Source: Capitulum mitella (lineage: Eukaryota > Arthropoda > Thecostraca > Pollicipedomorpha > Pollicipedidae). Taken from it: a DNA stretch of 64,000 bases. The notes under the pieces were generated by a model that saw only the letters and a list, made by a program, of their open reading frames with translations, did no database searches and was not told the origin of the DNA. Every line of letters starts with the position of its first letter. Positions within the stretch are counted from its first letter, which is position 1. Location of the stretch: assembly GCA_030062745.1 (NCBI GenBank), contig CP099846.1, forward strand, positions 21,765,201 to 21,829,200, read 5' to 3'. A program made the position numbers and the translations under genes. Positions 21,982 through 29,735 of this stretch are shown here, in pieces.

Positions 21982-22165
21982 GTCTGTCTGTCTGTCTCTC
22001 CCTCCCTCCCTCTGTGTGTGTGTGTGTGTGTCCCTGTGTCCCTGTGTGTGTGTCCGTGTCCCTCTCTCTCTCTCTCCTTGTGTGTGTTTCTGTGTGTGTG
22101 AACACCTAATGTAGACCCGGCGAACTCACCTCGACGTCGGAGCGTTTCTTCGAGAGCTTTCCCAT
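1695..22165 (-). CDS. Corin: Corin-like type II transmembrane serine protease homologue, 13 exons, catalytically dead
   Basis: Thirteen exons join in consistent phase into 2,370 nt (789 residues plus stop) with GT-AG introns throughout. The layout is: cytoplasmic tail 1-54, signal anchor about 55-78, SEA domain about 90-205, frizzled CRD 244-350 with all ten Cys, LDLa 356-385 and 388-423, SRCR about 430-531, trypsin-like domain 536-789. TM-Fz-LDLa-SRCR-protease is the corin architecture; human corin has two Fz and eight LDLa modules, so this is a compact form. In vertebrates corin cleaves pro-natriuretic peptides at the cell surface. Here catalysis is not expected. His57 is Asp587 (WLVSSADC), Asp102 is Ala630 (SAITLLRL) and GDSGGP is replaced by GVEMAGVG (713-720). 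PLRA stands where IVGG should be, preceded by Gln. The protease Cys residues are retained. The gene is therefore probably a membrane-anchored pseudoprotease acting by binding. Additional in-phase exons in the long first intron cannot be excluded. Confidence 0.88.
2273..2391 (-). CDS. Corin: Corin-like exon 12: protease domain, Cys168-Cys191 segment
   Basis: Encodes residues 673-712 ([17 protein letters not shown], then SSDVECE), carrying the equivalents of Cys168, Cys182 and Cys191 and two potential N-glycosylation sites. The acceptor is CCGTTTCAG; the donor GAG/GTACGA leaves the exon in phase 0. Confidence 0.88.
2795..3039 (-). CDS. Corin: Corin-like exon 11: protease domain middle, catalytic Asp lost
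   Basis: Encodes residues 591-673 (WRAVFGST ... [11 protein letters not shown] ... CYTLGWNET). The DIALLKL motif reads AITLLRL: Ala630 stands where Asp102 should be. RPAC and IDCYTLGW keep the equivalents of Cys122 and Cys136. The donor is ACAG/GTACAG. Confidence 0.88.
3313..3508. repeat. Interrupted (AT)n microsatellite in intron 10
   Basis: Several runs of alternating A and T (up to about 35 bases) are separated by three copies of a short AGAAGAAAATCYGATA-type sequence, so the microsatellite itself is part of a small tandem array. It takes up a third of a 567-base intron and is self-complementary. Confidence 0.9.
3607..3775 (-). CDS. Corin: Corin-like exon 10: protease domain start, catalytic His lost
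   Basis: Encodes residues 535-591, starting with the CG pair that links the stem to the protease. The fold is clear (FPWHARLL ... [20 protein letters not shown]), but the TAAHC motif reads SSADC: Asp587 replaces His57. The activation segment is also gone, with PLRA in place of IVGG and no basic residue before it. The donor GTGCGT leaves two bases of a codon. Confidence 0.88.
4433..4590 (-). CDS. Corin: Corin-like exon 9: SRCR domain, second part
   Basis: Encodes residues 482-535, including [15 protein letters not shown], the closing SRCR strand and last cysteine just before the protease domain. The acceptor CTGATCTGCAG is the one that restores the frame left by exon 8; an upstream AG gives the wrong phase. 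The donor is GTCAGT. Confidence 0.82.
4967..5141 (-). CDS. Corin: Corin-like exon 8: SRCR domain, first part
   Basis: Encodes residues 424-482 with [20 protein letters not shown] and [13 protein letters not shown], matching the SRCR pattern GxVEVxxxGxWGxxC ... AxxxCxxLGY. NLS is a potential glycosylation site. The donor at CTACAG/GTGGGA was chosen over reading on, because it gives the phase needed by exon 9. Confidence 0.83.
6339..6545 (-). CDS. Corin: Corin-like exon 7: two LDLa modules
   Basis: Encodes residues 355-424. The second module (C388-C423) has six Cys but a weak calcium box ([12 protein letters not shown]). The first (C356-C385) has a good [13 protein letters not shown] calcium box but only four Cys; its N-terminal half, CVRDLEL, is shared with the adjoining 57-bp tandem array. 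The acceptor (GTCGGCAG) lies inside that array; the donor is GTGAGT. Phase agrees with exons 6 and 8. The exact 5' edge is the least certain of the internal exons. Confidence 0.8.
6523..7036. repeat. 57-bp minisatellite, about nine copies, running into exon 7
   Basis: AGCTCC recurs at 6524, 6581, 6639, 6709, 6766, 6826, 6883, 6940 and 6997. Most spacings are 57; the longer ones come from variable poly-C runs. On the minus strand each unit reads as a 19-residue cassette containing [13 protein letters not shown]. The last copy (6523-6545) is also the start of exon 7, and the 3' splice site of intron 6 lies inside the unit. Confidence 0.9.
7447..7664 (-). CDS. Corin: Corin-like exon 6: frizzled CRD remainder
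   Basis: Encodes residues 282-355 and supplies the other eight CRD cysteines, including [14 protein letters not shown] and the closing [14 protein letters not shown], which matches the LxCxxFPxxxxxxC end of frizzled domains. The CRD therefore looks intact. The acceptor is GTTCCCGCAG and the donor GTAATT. Confidence 0.9.
8232..8457 (-). CDS. Corin: Corin-like exon 5: linker and frizzled CRD start
   Basis: Encodes residues 207-282. A Pro/Thr/Glu-rich stalk ([14 protein letters not shown]) leads into the frizzled motif [20 protein letters not shown] with Cys1 and Cys2 of the CRD (C244, C252) and the conserved YNxTxxPN. NMT is a potential N-glycosylation site. The acceptor is CATTTTCAG and the donor GTACAT. 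Confidence 0.9.
9371..9531 (-). CDS. Corin: Corin-like exon 4: SEA domain, second part
   Basis: Encodes residues 153-207. [14 protein letters not shown] is the central SEA strand, followed by a [13 protein letters not shown] helix. The GSVVV autoproteolysis motif of cleaved SEA domains is absent (HPEEDLIV at its place), so an uncleaved SEA is expected. The acceptor is TTCGTTCCCAG and the donor GTAACG. Confidence 0.88.
9532..11456 (-). other. Intron 3 of the corin-like gene, with an internal CpG-rich block
   Basis: Mostly unremarkable sequence, with a GC- and CpG-dense block at about 10,085-10,310 (many CCGGCCG and CGGCGG runs). Several overlapping ORFs there are products of base composition and have no domain. 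Confidence 0.6.
11457..11679 (-). CDS. Corin: Corin-like exon 3: SEA domain, first part
   Basis: Encodes residues 79-153 ([20 protein letters not shown], then [20 protein letters not shown]). The spacing resembles the N-terminal part of SEA domains: an initial strand, then a helix with YxxKAxxFxxxLDxIFxxS. The acceptor is TTTCCCGCAG and the donor GTGAGC. It enters with two bases and leaves with two bases of a split codon, matching exons 2 and 4. Confidence 0.88.
11680..15039 (-). other. Intron 2 of the corin-like gene
   Basis: Contains a CpG-rich block at about 13,080-13,480, a compact inverted repeat at 14,847-14,873 (CTGGAATCACGCG, then CGCGATTCCAG after a 3-base loop), and a block at about 12,130-12,370 that looks like part of a dispersed repeat. 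No coding exon fits. Confidence 0.55.
15040..15238 (-). CDS. Corin: Corin-like exon 2: juxtamembrane region and signal anchor
   Basis: Encodes residues 13 to 79. A Ser/Thr-rich basic stretch ([14 protein letters not shown], then TRERGCSK) precedes a hydrophobic segment [20 protein letters not shown], the type II anchor. The positive side faces the N-terminus, giving the cytoplasm-in orientation. The acceptor follows a pyrimidine tract ending TTCAG and the donor is GTGAGT. The exon ends one base into a codon that exon 3 completes. Confidence 0.88.
17992..18850. repeat. 39-bp minisatellite, about 22 copies
   Basis: GGTCAGAG recurs every 39-40 bases with alternating spacers (ACTGGAGTTTACAGCACCGG or GTGTGGGGGTTACAGGGCCGG), so a 78-bp higher-order unit is visible. 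Copies degrade after about 18,600. Because 39 is a multiple of three, long ORFs appear in several frames; these are not considered genes. Confidence 0.9.
21941..22111. repeat. Compound (CT)n, (TGTC)n, (GT)n microsatellite
   Basis: On the plus strand, long CT runs pass into TCTG and CCCT repeats, then GT runs. In the transcript of the corin-like gene this reads as a CA-rich then GA-rich tract, beginning about 20-30 bases after the exon 1 donor. Confidence 0.92.
22130..22165 (-). CDS. Corin: Corin-like exon 1: start codon and 12-residue N-terminus
   Basis: The ATG (22165-22163) is in a strong Kozak context (GCCATGG) and encodes [12 protein letters not shown], a basic cytoplasmic start suited to a type II protein. 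The exon ends in phase 0 at a consensus donor (GAG then GTGAGT), and exon 2 begins in phase 0. Its distance of 6.9 kb from exon 2 makes this assignment a little less certain than the domain exons, but start context, charge, donor and phase all agree. Confidence 0.75.
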
Positions 22166-22420
22166 GGCGGTCGGCGGAGTGTCGCTCGGTATCGATCGAC
22201 CGACAGTCACGTGACGGATCACAAATTCGCGGCCTCTCACTCGCGACCTCTCACATCGTCACCGGACGCGTCCGGTCGAGGTCAGCGCCGGTCCGAGCGG
22301 CGGCCGGCTCACGCGCTCCACTCCCAGCCTGTTCGTCCCGTTCCGCCGGAAGTCGCGGAAAGAAGGTAGGCGTCACCACAGCCCGGTCTTCACGGCCCTC
22401 TTCCCAGTGTCCAGGCCGAG
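22166..22420 (-). promoter_or_regulatory. CpG-rich 5' UTR/promoter region of the corin-like gene
   Basis: The 250 bases upstream of the ATG are strongly CpG-rich compared with the flanking DNA. They contain a palindromic GTCACGTGAC E-box at 22206-22215 and an immediate start-stop uORF (ATGTGA, 22256-22251). No TATA box is obvious. The transcription start cannot be placed from sequence alone. Confidence 0.45.
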
Positions 22421-22486
22421 CGGGCACACGTCAGATGTGTCTCCAAATTCGGAAGTGAACCGGGTACACCGCGGACTCTGCCTGTC

Positions 22487-22830
22487 GCTGGGCCAGAAGG
22501 GTTCTCAGTGAACGTCCACACCACCACCAATCTCTGGGCCAGAAGGGTTCTCAGTGAACGACCACACTAGCCGACACCAATTTCTGGGCCAGAAAGGTTC
22601 TCAGTGAACGATCACACTAGCCGACACCAATCGCTAGGCCAGAAGGGTTTTCAGTGAACGACCACACTAGCCGACACCAATCTCTGGGCCAGAAGGGTTT
22701 TCAGTGAACGACCACACTAGCCGACACCAATAGCTCTGGGCCAGAAGGGTTCTCAGTGAACGACCACACCAACACCAATCTCTGGGCCAGAAGGGTTCTC
22801 AGTGAATGCCCGCTCCAGCCAACACCAGCC
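22487..22830. repeat. 50-bp minisatellite, seven copies
   Basis: GGGCCAGAAGGGTTCTCAGT recurs about every 50 bases (copies near 22490, 22537, 22587, 22637, 22687, 22739 and 22785), separated by GAACGACCACACTAGCCGAC and CACCAATCTCT sequence. It lies directly upstream of the gene's promoter region. Confidence 0.9.
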
Positions 22831-25800
22831 GACTCGCCGCTGCCCAGCTCACAGGAAACCCATCAACGGCAGGAAAACAATGCAATAGGGATAGGGTGGT
22901 GCGGCGCAATCAATAGGCAGCTCCGATGGACGACAGGGCATGGGCGGCTGCAGGAAACCCGCCCAGGGAGGAAACAGTCGCACAGCACAGGTCGTGCTCA
23001 TTACTAAACAAACACTGGGCGGTGGGCACGCAATGACAGGGGTGGGAACAACCGCACTCAGCGAGGCTCATTATCGTACTGCATCACTAGCCGTGCGTGC
23101 GTTTTCGCCGGAGGTACATTAGGCAACATGGAAAATCGCTTAATTTTGTCTTAAGGATCCGACGTAGATGTTCTGTCAAAACGTCTTTGGAATTCGGGCA
23201 CAAGCGGATTATACAGTTTGACATCGGAACACTGTCATTTGTTTACAGCGCCAAACAAAGCTTTGTGTTTTTCAAAACGAATTACGTGATGCATTTTGTA
23301 CAAGTAAACACCCGACCGAAGTAAAATTTTCAGGTCAGTGGAACGTTATTCCGATTCCCACCGATAACAGATTCCATAGGGCGCCAATAGTACTCCCAGT
23401 TCACTTCCTCCATTCAGTTACCAGAAATCAAAAGCTAACCGTCTCGTGTATTCCCGCCTACGCCACTCGAGCGCGGCGGAGTCTCGGACGTGCGCTGGAG
23501 GGCTCTGAATGTAGGACGACTCGGGAGAGGCGAGGTCCCGCCTCGCCGGAAATAGGCTCGCTCGAGTATGCATCGCCATTACGGGGCCGGTAAATAGCCG
23601 CCGAGCCGCGGAGAAAGTCGGGCCAGTCAGACGAGACAAGCCGACTCCCGGCTGAGCGGCTGCCGACAGTGGCAGCGGGGCAGAACACGAGACAGACCGG
23701 CCAACAGAGGAGCGGCTGCCGGTACTGGCAGCTGAGCAGAACACTAGATGGAGCGGCCAGCAAAGGAGCGGCTGCAAGTCCCGGCAGCGCGTCAGAAGGC
23801 CTCAGATGCCGCGTAAAATAAGAAGTGATCTGAAGATCGCATGGATATTGGCCTTAGATACACGAGGCTCACAGCGGGAGAATTTGCTTGACGGGAAGTA
23901 GTTGCTCCGAAGCCAAAACATTATCCGCGTGCGGGAGCTAATTTTCTTTCCATTCTTTTCCGGTGCCAAAGTGAAACCATTTGTGCTGTGACGCTGCAAA
24001 TTCGCAAAAGTTTCCGTATACATGTTTGCAAAATGTTGCAGAATTTAGAGTTCCTAAATGATACGGGACCGGATCCAGGATCGATTTCACGGAGGCATGT
24101 TGAGTCAATTTGCGCTCTTTTTATACGAATGCTTATCACTTAACTTCCTGGCACTCAATGTCGTTATTTAATAGTAAATGATATAAAGGCGCCGCGTATT
24201 TAATCAGAAACCAGCCATGTTATTGAGTCGGTGTTTAGTTATTCTCAAGATCGGATGCGGACATGTAAAGTTAATGCAGTACTCCCGGTTGAGATCGGTT
24301 TTCATGTTGGAAAGGGCATATGACTCGATGTTTAAAGTCCAGGTGATCGATAGAACAAACATGCTTCGAAAAGTGTGCCTCAGGAAGTTACGGTATGTAG
24401 CTCTGTTACCGTATAAGGCGGTGGCGGGCGAAATTTCTTAACTAGGTTCTCCACAAATTAATCTTATCACTGTTTCTGCGGTTAGCTGGTGAAAAGTTAT
24501 CCGGAAAGGAGAGGTCATTGCCCTCTTCTCCTAACAGGATTCTTCAGGACAAAAATGGATGACTCCTGGACGGTAACTCTGTCACGGCCCCAAATTACCC
24601 CATATAACCCCAAAGACAATGGGATATGTGTCAGACGCGGCCACAGGCGTCCTCCCCTAATACCCCTGGGTCGGCCACAAAAACTGCGGGAGGGGGCCGG
24701 CGAAAGAATGAGGAACTGGTCCGGTCCCGTGGAGGAGGCGCCGCAGCGGCGCCGTATCCGGCTCCGGCGTGATTGGACGTTTTGGCGGGCCGAGGGCGCC
24801 TTTTTGTCGCCGGCACGGCGGCCGGCCGCCGCCTATTTGGGTCGCCCCCGGACCGGCCCGTCGGCTCGGCGGCCGGCGGTCCGGAGCCGTCATCGGTTCC
24901 CGCTCCGTCTCGGCGCCGGCCGGTGCGGCCAAGAGCGACAGCCCTCTGTCAGCGGCGTCCGCGCCGAGCTCGCCGCCCGCACGCAGCGCCGCCGGCCGGC
25001 CGGCAGCTTTGAAAACGGGACGCGCCGCGAGGGAACTCACCGCCGCCGCCGCCGCCGCCAACGGTCGATCGCTATCAGCGCCGCCCGGCCGGAAGAGAAG
25101 AGCCGGGGCGTCGGCAGCGCCAGGTGGTCCAATTTGAGCCGGAACTGGACGCGCGGTAGGCGGGAGTCACCCCACCTGCCTCTGCGGCCTGTCTGCGGTC
25201 GGTTACCGAGGTGGCTGCCGCGCGTGCCGAGCATGAGATCGGTACTAATAGTAACTGATTCGATCGATAGCGCACGTGCGCCACGTGCGGCGCTCCCTTT
25301 TTTGACGCAATCATTGAAGCAGACAGCAGTCTTACGCGAACTAAACCAGTGGGTAAAGTGCATACCCCGATCAAAAGCCCACCCAGAAACATCAAGCTTT
25401 TTCCCGATATTGCTCCGGTCGTGGTCACGAGGCCAGTTATCCGCGCTGCTGCAGCCGCAGCATCACGTGAGTTGCCAGAAAGCGGGGCGCCGGCGGGCGG
25501 CCGGTCGGTTTTTGCAGGCGCGCGCGCCGTCGCCGGCCGGTCGCGGCGTCTAACGGTGTCCGCTCGGGTCGGGGGTCGCCGGCTGGTCAGCGAGCGCACC
25601 GCTGCCGCCGCCGCGCCGCCGCCGCGGCTCGGTCAGCGGGTCAGCCCGCGGCGGCGACCGGAACTGGACCGGGGCCTGCCGAGCCGGCCCGGCTGGACGC
25701 TGAGCAGCGCGCCCGAACGTCACTGGGTCACTGGGCGATGGATCAGGTGACTGGAGGCGTGTGACGTCATCCCAAACGCGGCTGAGTGTTGATAGCGTTT

Positions 25801-28800
25801 TCGAAAGTTTTATTTCTTGGGTGGGGGAAATGAAAACGCAGCAAGCGTTAACAGCAGCGAGCGTTACAAATTGGTAGAAAAGTTGGCAAAAACAGGTAAC
25901 AGTGTTTGCTGGTGCATCGAAACAATTGTGCATATTTTTACCGAGAACTTTCAGCTTTTGAAAGGGAACATCAAAGCAATTACAAGGTGCACGCCACTCT
26001 TCCTGGCAGTGGAAGTTGAACGTTCATCGTACCACCTCAGGCGGCATTGTCTCGTGTGACAAAAAGTAAGCGAGGTGGGGAGGTTCATAATGAATAACGA
26101 AAACAAGACCGTGAAGCAGCTTTTCACCACGTGAAGTTGGCGCCAAACCTCAACGTGATGGTAGCTGCATAAGTAAGAAGCATTAAAAACTGAAAAAACT
26201 GACATGAAGAGTGAAAAGGATACTGCTTCTCTTCCCGCAAACATGGCACAATCCTAACACATAACTAACAATATCAGCCATTTACAGCCTTGAGTTGAGG
26301 TAGTTAAGAACTGACTTTTCCCCGCAGGAGATTGAGTGCCAAACAAAGCAAGAGACATAATAGATATGTCGAAAAAGACCTTTTTGCGTGACAAAGCAGT
26401 TTTGCTTCAACACTGAATTTACGAATTTATCAACAGCCCTCGCAACCAAGAGTCAATGTAATAATCCCTTTTATTTCCTTCATCCTCGCATCACTATCAA
26501 AAGCGAAAAAAATGTAAATAAGGCAAAAACGGCGCTGCCACAGGTATTGAACCAGTACATGTTCGTTCATTAGTCACATCTCATTTATGAATGGAATACT
26601 GCTTACCGCTGTAACGGATATTTCTTTCCGCTGTTTCTAAGAAACGCCATAGGTTGGACGATGCCAGAATCGTGTGGTCAAGGACTACAAGGATCAGGTA
26701 AACAAACTGCCATATCTGAGGTACGCTCACTGAGAACCACTTCTGGCACACATCAACGGTAATTTCAAGTGTCGCCGAAACTTTGTCACCATACGCCTGC
26801 TTCGAGGTCCACAAGCTAAGAAATGCAACGCTGATATGAAATTCAAGGCAAGGGACCTTGGATGGCGAAAATAGCTCCGCAACTGGCCGAGGTGACAAGA
26901 CAAGAAGTGAACCACGGGACTGCGACAGCGGCACAAAACGACCGTGCAGCCGCCGTGCCGTTTGAGAGACGGCAGCGGAAAATCGCAGCCGGAAACTGCG
27001 ACGGCACCACAAGACGCTAACCGTGCAGCCGCGCTGACGCCGCGGGACCGTCTGGGAGACTGCAGAGGCTGCACAAGGCCGTAACCCGCAGACTGTGTCA
27101 CCACACGCGCGCTCGCGGCAACCGCGGCCGGCCGACTGCGGCGCGTGGCGGCGGCGGCGGCGAGCCGCTCTCGAGTCACCAATCAGCGCGCTAGAGAGCA
27201 CGCCGCGCCGCGGCTGACTCTCCCATCACGCGGCGCCGCCGCCGGGCAGGGCAGCGCGTGCGCGCCCCCGACGTGCCGGCCACAATGCTCGGCCATTGTC
27301 GGATGCGCCGACTGTCGGGTGACGAGGTGGGTGGCGGTTGTCCCCGGAACTCGGCTACACGCCGTGCCGGGCAGGCAGGCCACCCTGTCTGATGCGGACT
27401 TGAAAAGCTTGCGTTCGTCACGTTGTGCTTCTGTTCTGAGCAACTTCAAAAGACACGTCTTCCCGCGACCCATTTCCGACATGAAAAACTCATGGCACTC
27501 ATATAAACTTGACGCGCTATATCGGACTTCCTCACGTGCTTCACATCAACACGCTTCATTAGATGCTTCGTTAGCCTTTCTTCTGAGCAGTCACGACGCA
27601 CGCACATGCTGCCGGCTCTGTGGGGTCGGCGTGACGCGTGACGTATTCCACCGATTTTGCTCGGCAGCTGGCGCGCGGCGCACCGTGCTCGTGACGGCGA
27701 AATAAGGCGGCGTGACCAGTGCGGTGGCTTCCTGCACCGTCTGCGGTGACGGAGGAGCCGGCCGCTCGTGACGACTCCGCGCCGCGGGGCCGTCACACAT
27801 GGCCCCAGCGGGTCGACGCCGGTGGAACAACGTGGAACGCATACTGACATTGGGTAGTGCATTGTCTGAACTTACCAGAAAATTAAGCAAAAATGAAACA
27901 TAGAGTGATGAATGACGTGATCCGGCCGGATTTTTAAGATGATCTAAAATCCAAAACGCAGGATTCTTTAAAGAAAAAAATCGCTTTCTTTGATGTTGAT
28001 GGTTGATGTAACGCAGCTTTCACTTGTGCCTTACCTGCAACCGGCCTGCTTAGCTGAAGCAAAAACTCACCGGGGAGTTGAACGTGGACGCCCTTAAACT
28101 GAATGTCCGCTCCGGCCCGAGGACGACAAATTTGTGACCACCAGACGTTTGTGCGGGCTTCATAGCGAAGTTTGTCTAGAACGACAGACATACAATTGGT
28201 CAAACATTCCCGAAATCTAAAAAAAATTGTTAGCCATGGGACAAGACTAACACATCACTTTTGTATATGAGGAGATATGGACTAGCTTGTGGGGTGCTTC
28301 TTTTCAGGGAAAATGTTGTACGGAACACATCGTTCACCTCATCATGGCAAGGCAACAGCCCAACAACAATCGTCGACGTCGTAGAAATGAACACCTTCAC
28401 TAACAGGCAATTAACGGATCATTTGAAAAGTAAACTTTGCAAATTAAGCTGCACAATACCCTTTACGTTGAGCACACCTGTTTCGACAATAATTTTTAAT
28501 GCTAATGCCTCTCGTTGCAGGAAAAAACATAATGATGGAGCAAACACCTCCGTACACTTCCCGCAACTGCATAACACTGCAGCGAGAGGCAAAAAAGTGC
28601 CCCTTTGACCTGGATTTATGGGCTTAAAAATCTGCCTCTGATTCCGGCGGGGAGGTCATTAAAAAGAGACCGCTCTGGCTGTGCGATATAAAAACGCTGA
28701 CTTCCTTTGTCGATCGTGCCCCGTGAACAATATTGCTGCGGTGCATCAGGATTGCACTCAAAACCCCGACCACTGCATAGTTCTTATCCGTGGTGGACGG

Positions 28801-29000
28801 CTCATGAAAAACCTTGCGGGCCATTCCATACACCGCTAGCCCACAACTCTCGATAGATCCAAGCCAGTGGAATAGCAGCGCCGGCAGTTTTTCTCACGGG
28901 TGTCCGCTACACCAGACGTTCGCTGACCACACAAAAACAGCCGGTCATTTGTCGGGAACTCGACGGCAGGGAGCCGCGCGTCTCGCCTCGGCCGCACCGG
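22831..29000. other. Non-coding or unrecognised region with CpG-rich blocks
   Basis: No ORF here shows a recognisable domain or a splice-compatible chain. CpG-dense blocks at about 24,620-25,750 and 26,900-27,330 generate long overlapping ORFs on both strands, the usual effect of stop-poor GC-rich DNA. Either block could be a promoter island for an unseen gene, but no start with a coding exon and donor could be supported. Confidence 0.5.
23650..23790. repeat. 56-bp tandem repeat, about 2.5 copies
   Basis: GAGCGGCTGC recurs at about 23655, 23711 and 23767 with intervening GGCAG and GCAGAACAC blocks. The copies are diverged. Confidence 0.7.
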
Positions 29001-29020
29001 CCGAACGGTGTCGCCGCGCT

Positions 29021-29735
29021 GCGCAAACGTCGCATCGCGACGCTCCGGTCGGCACTAACCGGGCAGCAGTTCGCCAGAGGGAACGACGCCCGCCCGAAAC
29101 CAAGTGACGCGGTGGCACAACCGGGCAGCAGTTCCAAGGACGCCCGCCGCCAAACGTCGCAACGTGACGCTCCGGTCGGCACTAACCGGGCAGCAGTTCG
29201 CCAGAGGGAACGACGCCCGCCGCGGAAACGTCGCAACGTGACGCTCCGGTCGGCACTAACCGGGCAGCAGTTCGCCAGAGGGAACGACGCCCGCTGCGCA
29301 AACGTCGCATCGTGACGCTCCGGTCGGCACTAACCGGGCAGCAGTTCGAACGACGACGTCGCATCGTGACGCCACGGTCGGCACTAACCGGGCAGCAGTT
29401 CGCCAGAGGGAACGACGCCCGCCGCGCAAACGTCGCATCGTGACGCTCCGGTCGGCACAACCGGGCAGCAGTTCGCCAAGGAACGACGCCGCGCGCAAAC
29501 GTCGCATCGTACGCTCCGGTGGCACAACCGGGCAGCAGTGAACGACGACGTCGCATGACGCCACGGTCGGCACAACCGGGCAGCAGTCAACACACGTCGC
29601 AGTGAGCCACGGTCGGCACTAACCGGGCAGCAGTTCGCCAGAGGGAACGACGCCCGCCGCGCAAACGTCGCATCGTGACGCTCCGGTCGGCACTAACCGG
29701 GCAGCAGTTCGCCAGAGGGAACGACGCCCGCTGCT
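29021..29735. repeat. About 74-bp minisatellite with length variants, 11 copies
   Basis: CGGTCGGCACTAACCGGGCA recurs near 29051, 29114, 29178, 29252, 29326, 29380, 29453, 29521, 29569, 29615 and 29689. Full units are 74 bp. Shorter ones (46-64 bp) lack the middle segment CGCCAGAGGGAACGACGCCC or parts of it. Confidence 0.9.

Larger units (their letters stand above)
15239..22129 (-). other. Intron 1 of the corin-like gene (6.9 kb)
   Basis: Separates the 12-residue first exon from the membrane-anchor exon. It contains a CpG-rich block at about 16,200-16,940, the 39-bp minisatellite at 17,992-18,850, and the CT/GT microsatellite next to the donor. Because both flanking exon ends are phase 0, an unseen phase-0 alternative exon could exist here; none was recognised. 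Confidence 0.6.

Noticed and set aside
24489..25553. Plus-strand ORF of 354 codons in a CpG island, with long overlapping ORFs on the other strand
   Set aside because: Overlapping ORFs on both strands and Arg/Ala/Pro-dominated composition are base-composition effects; no motif seen.
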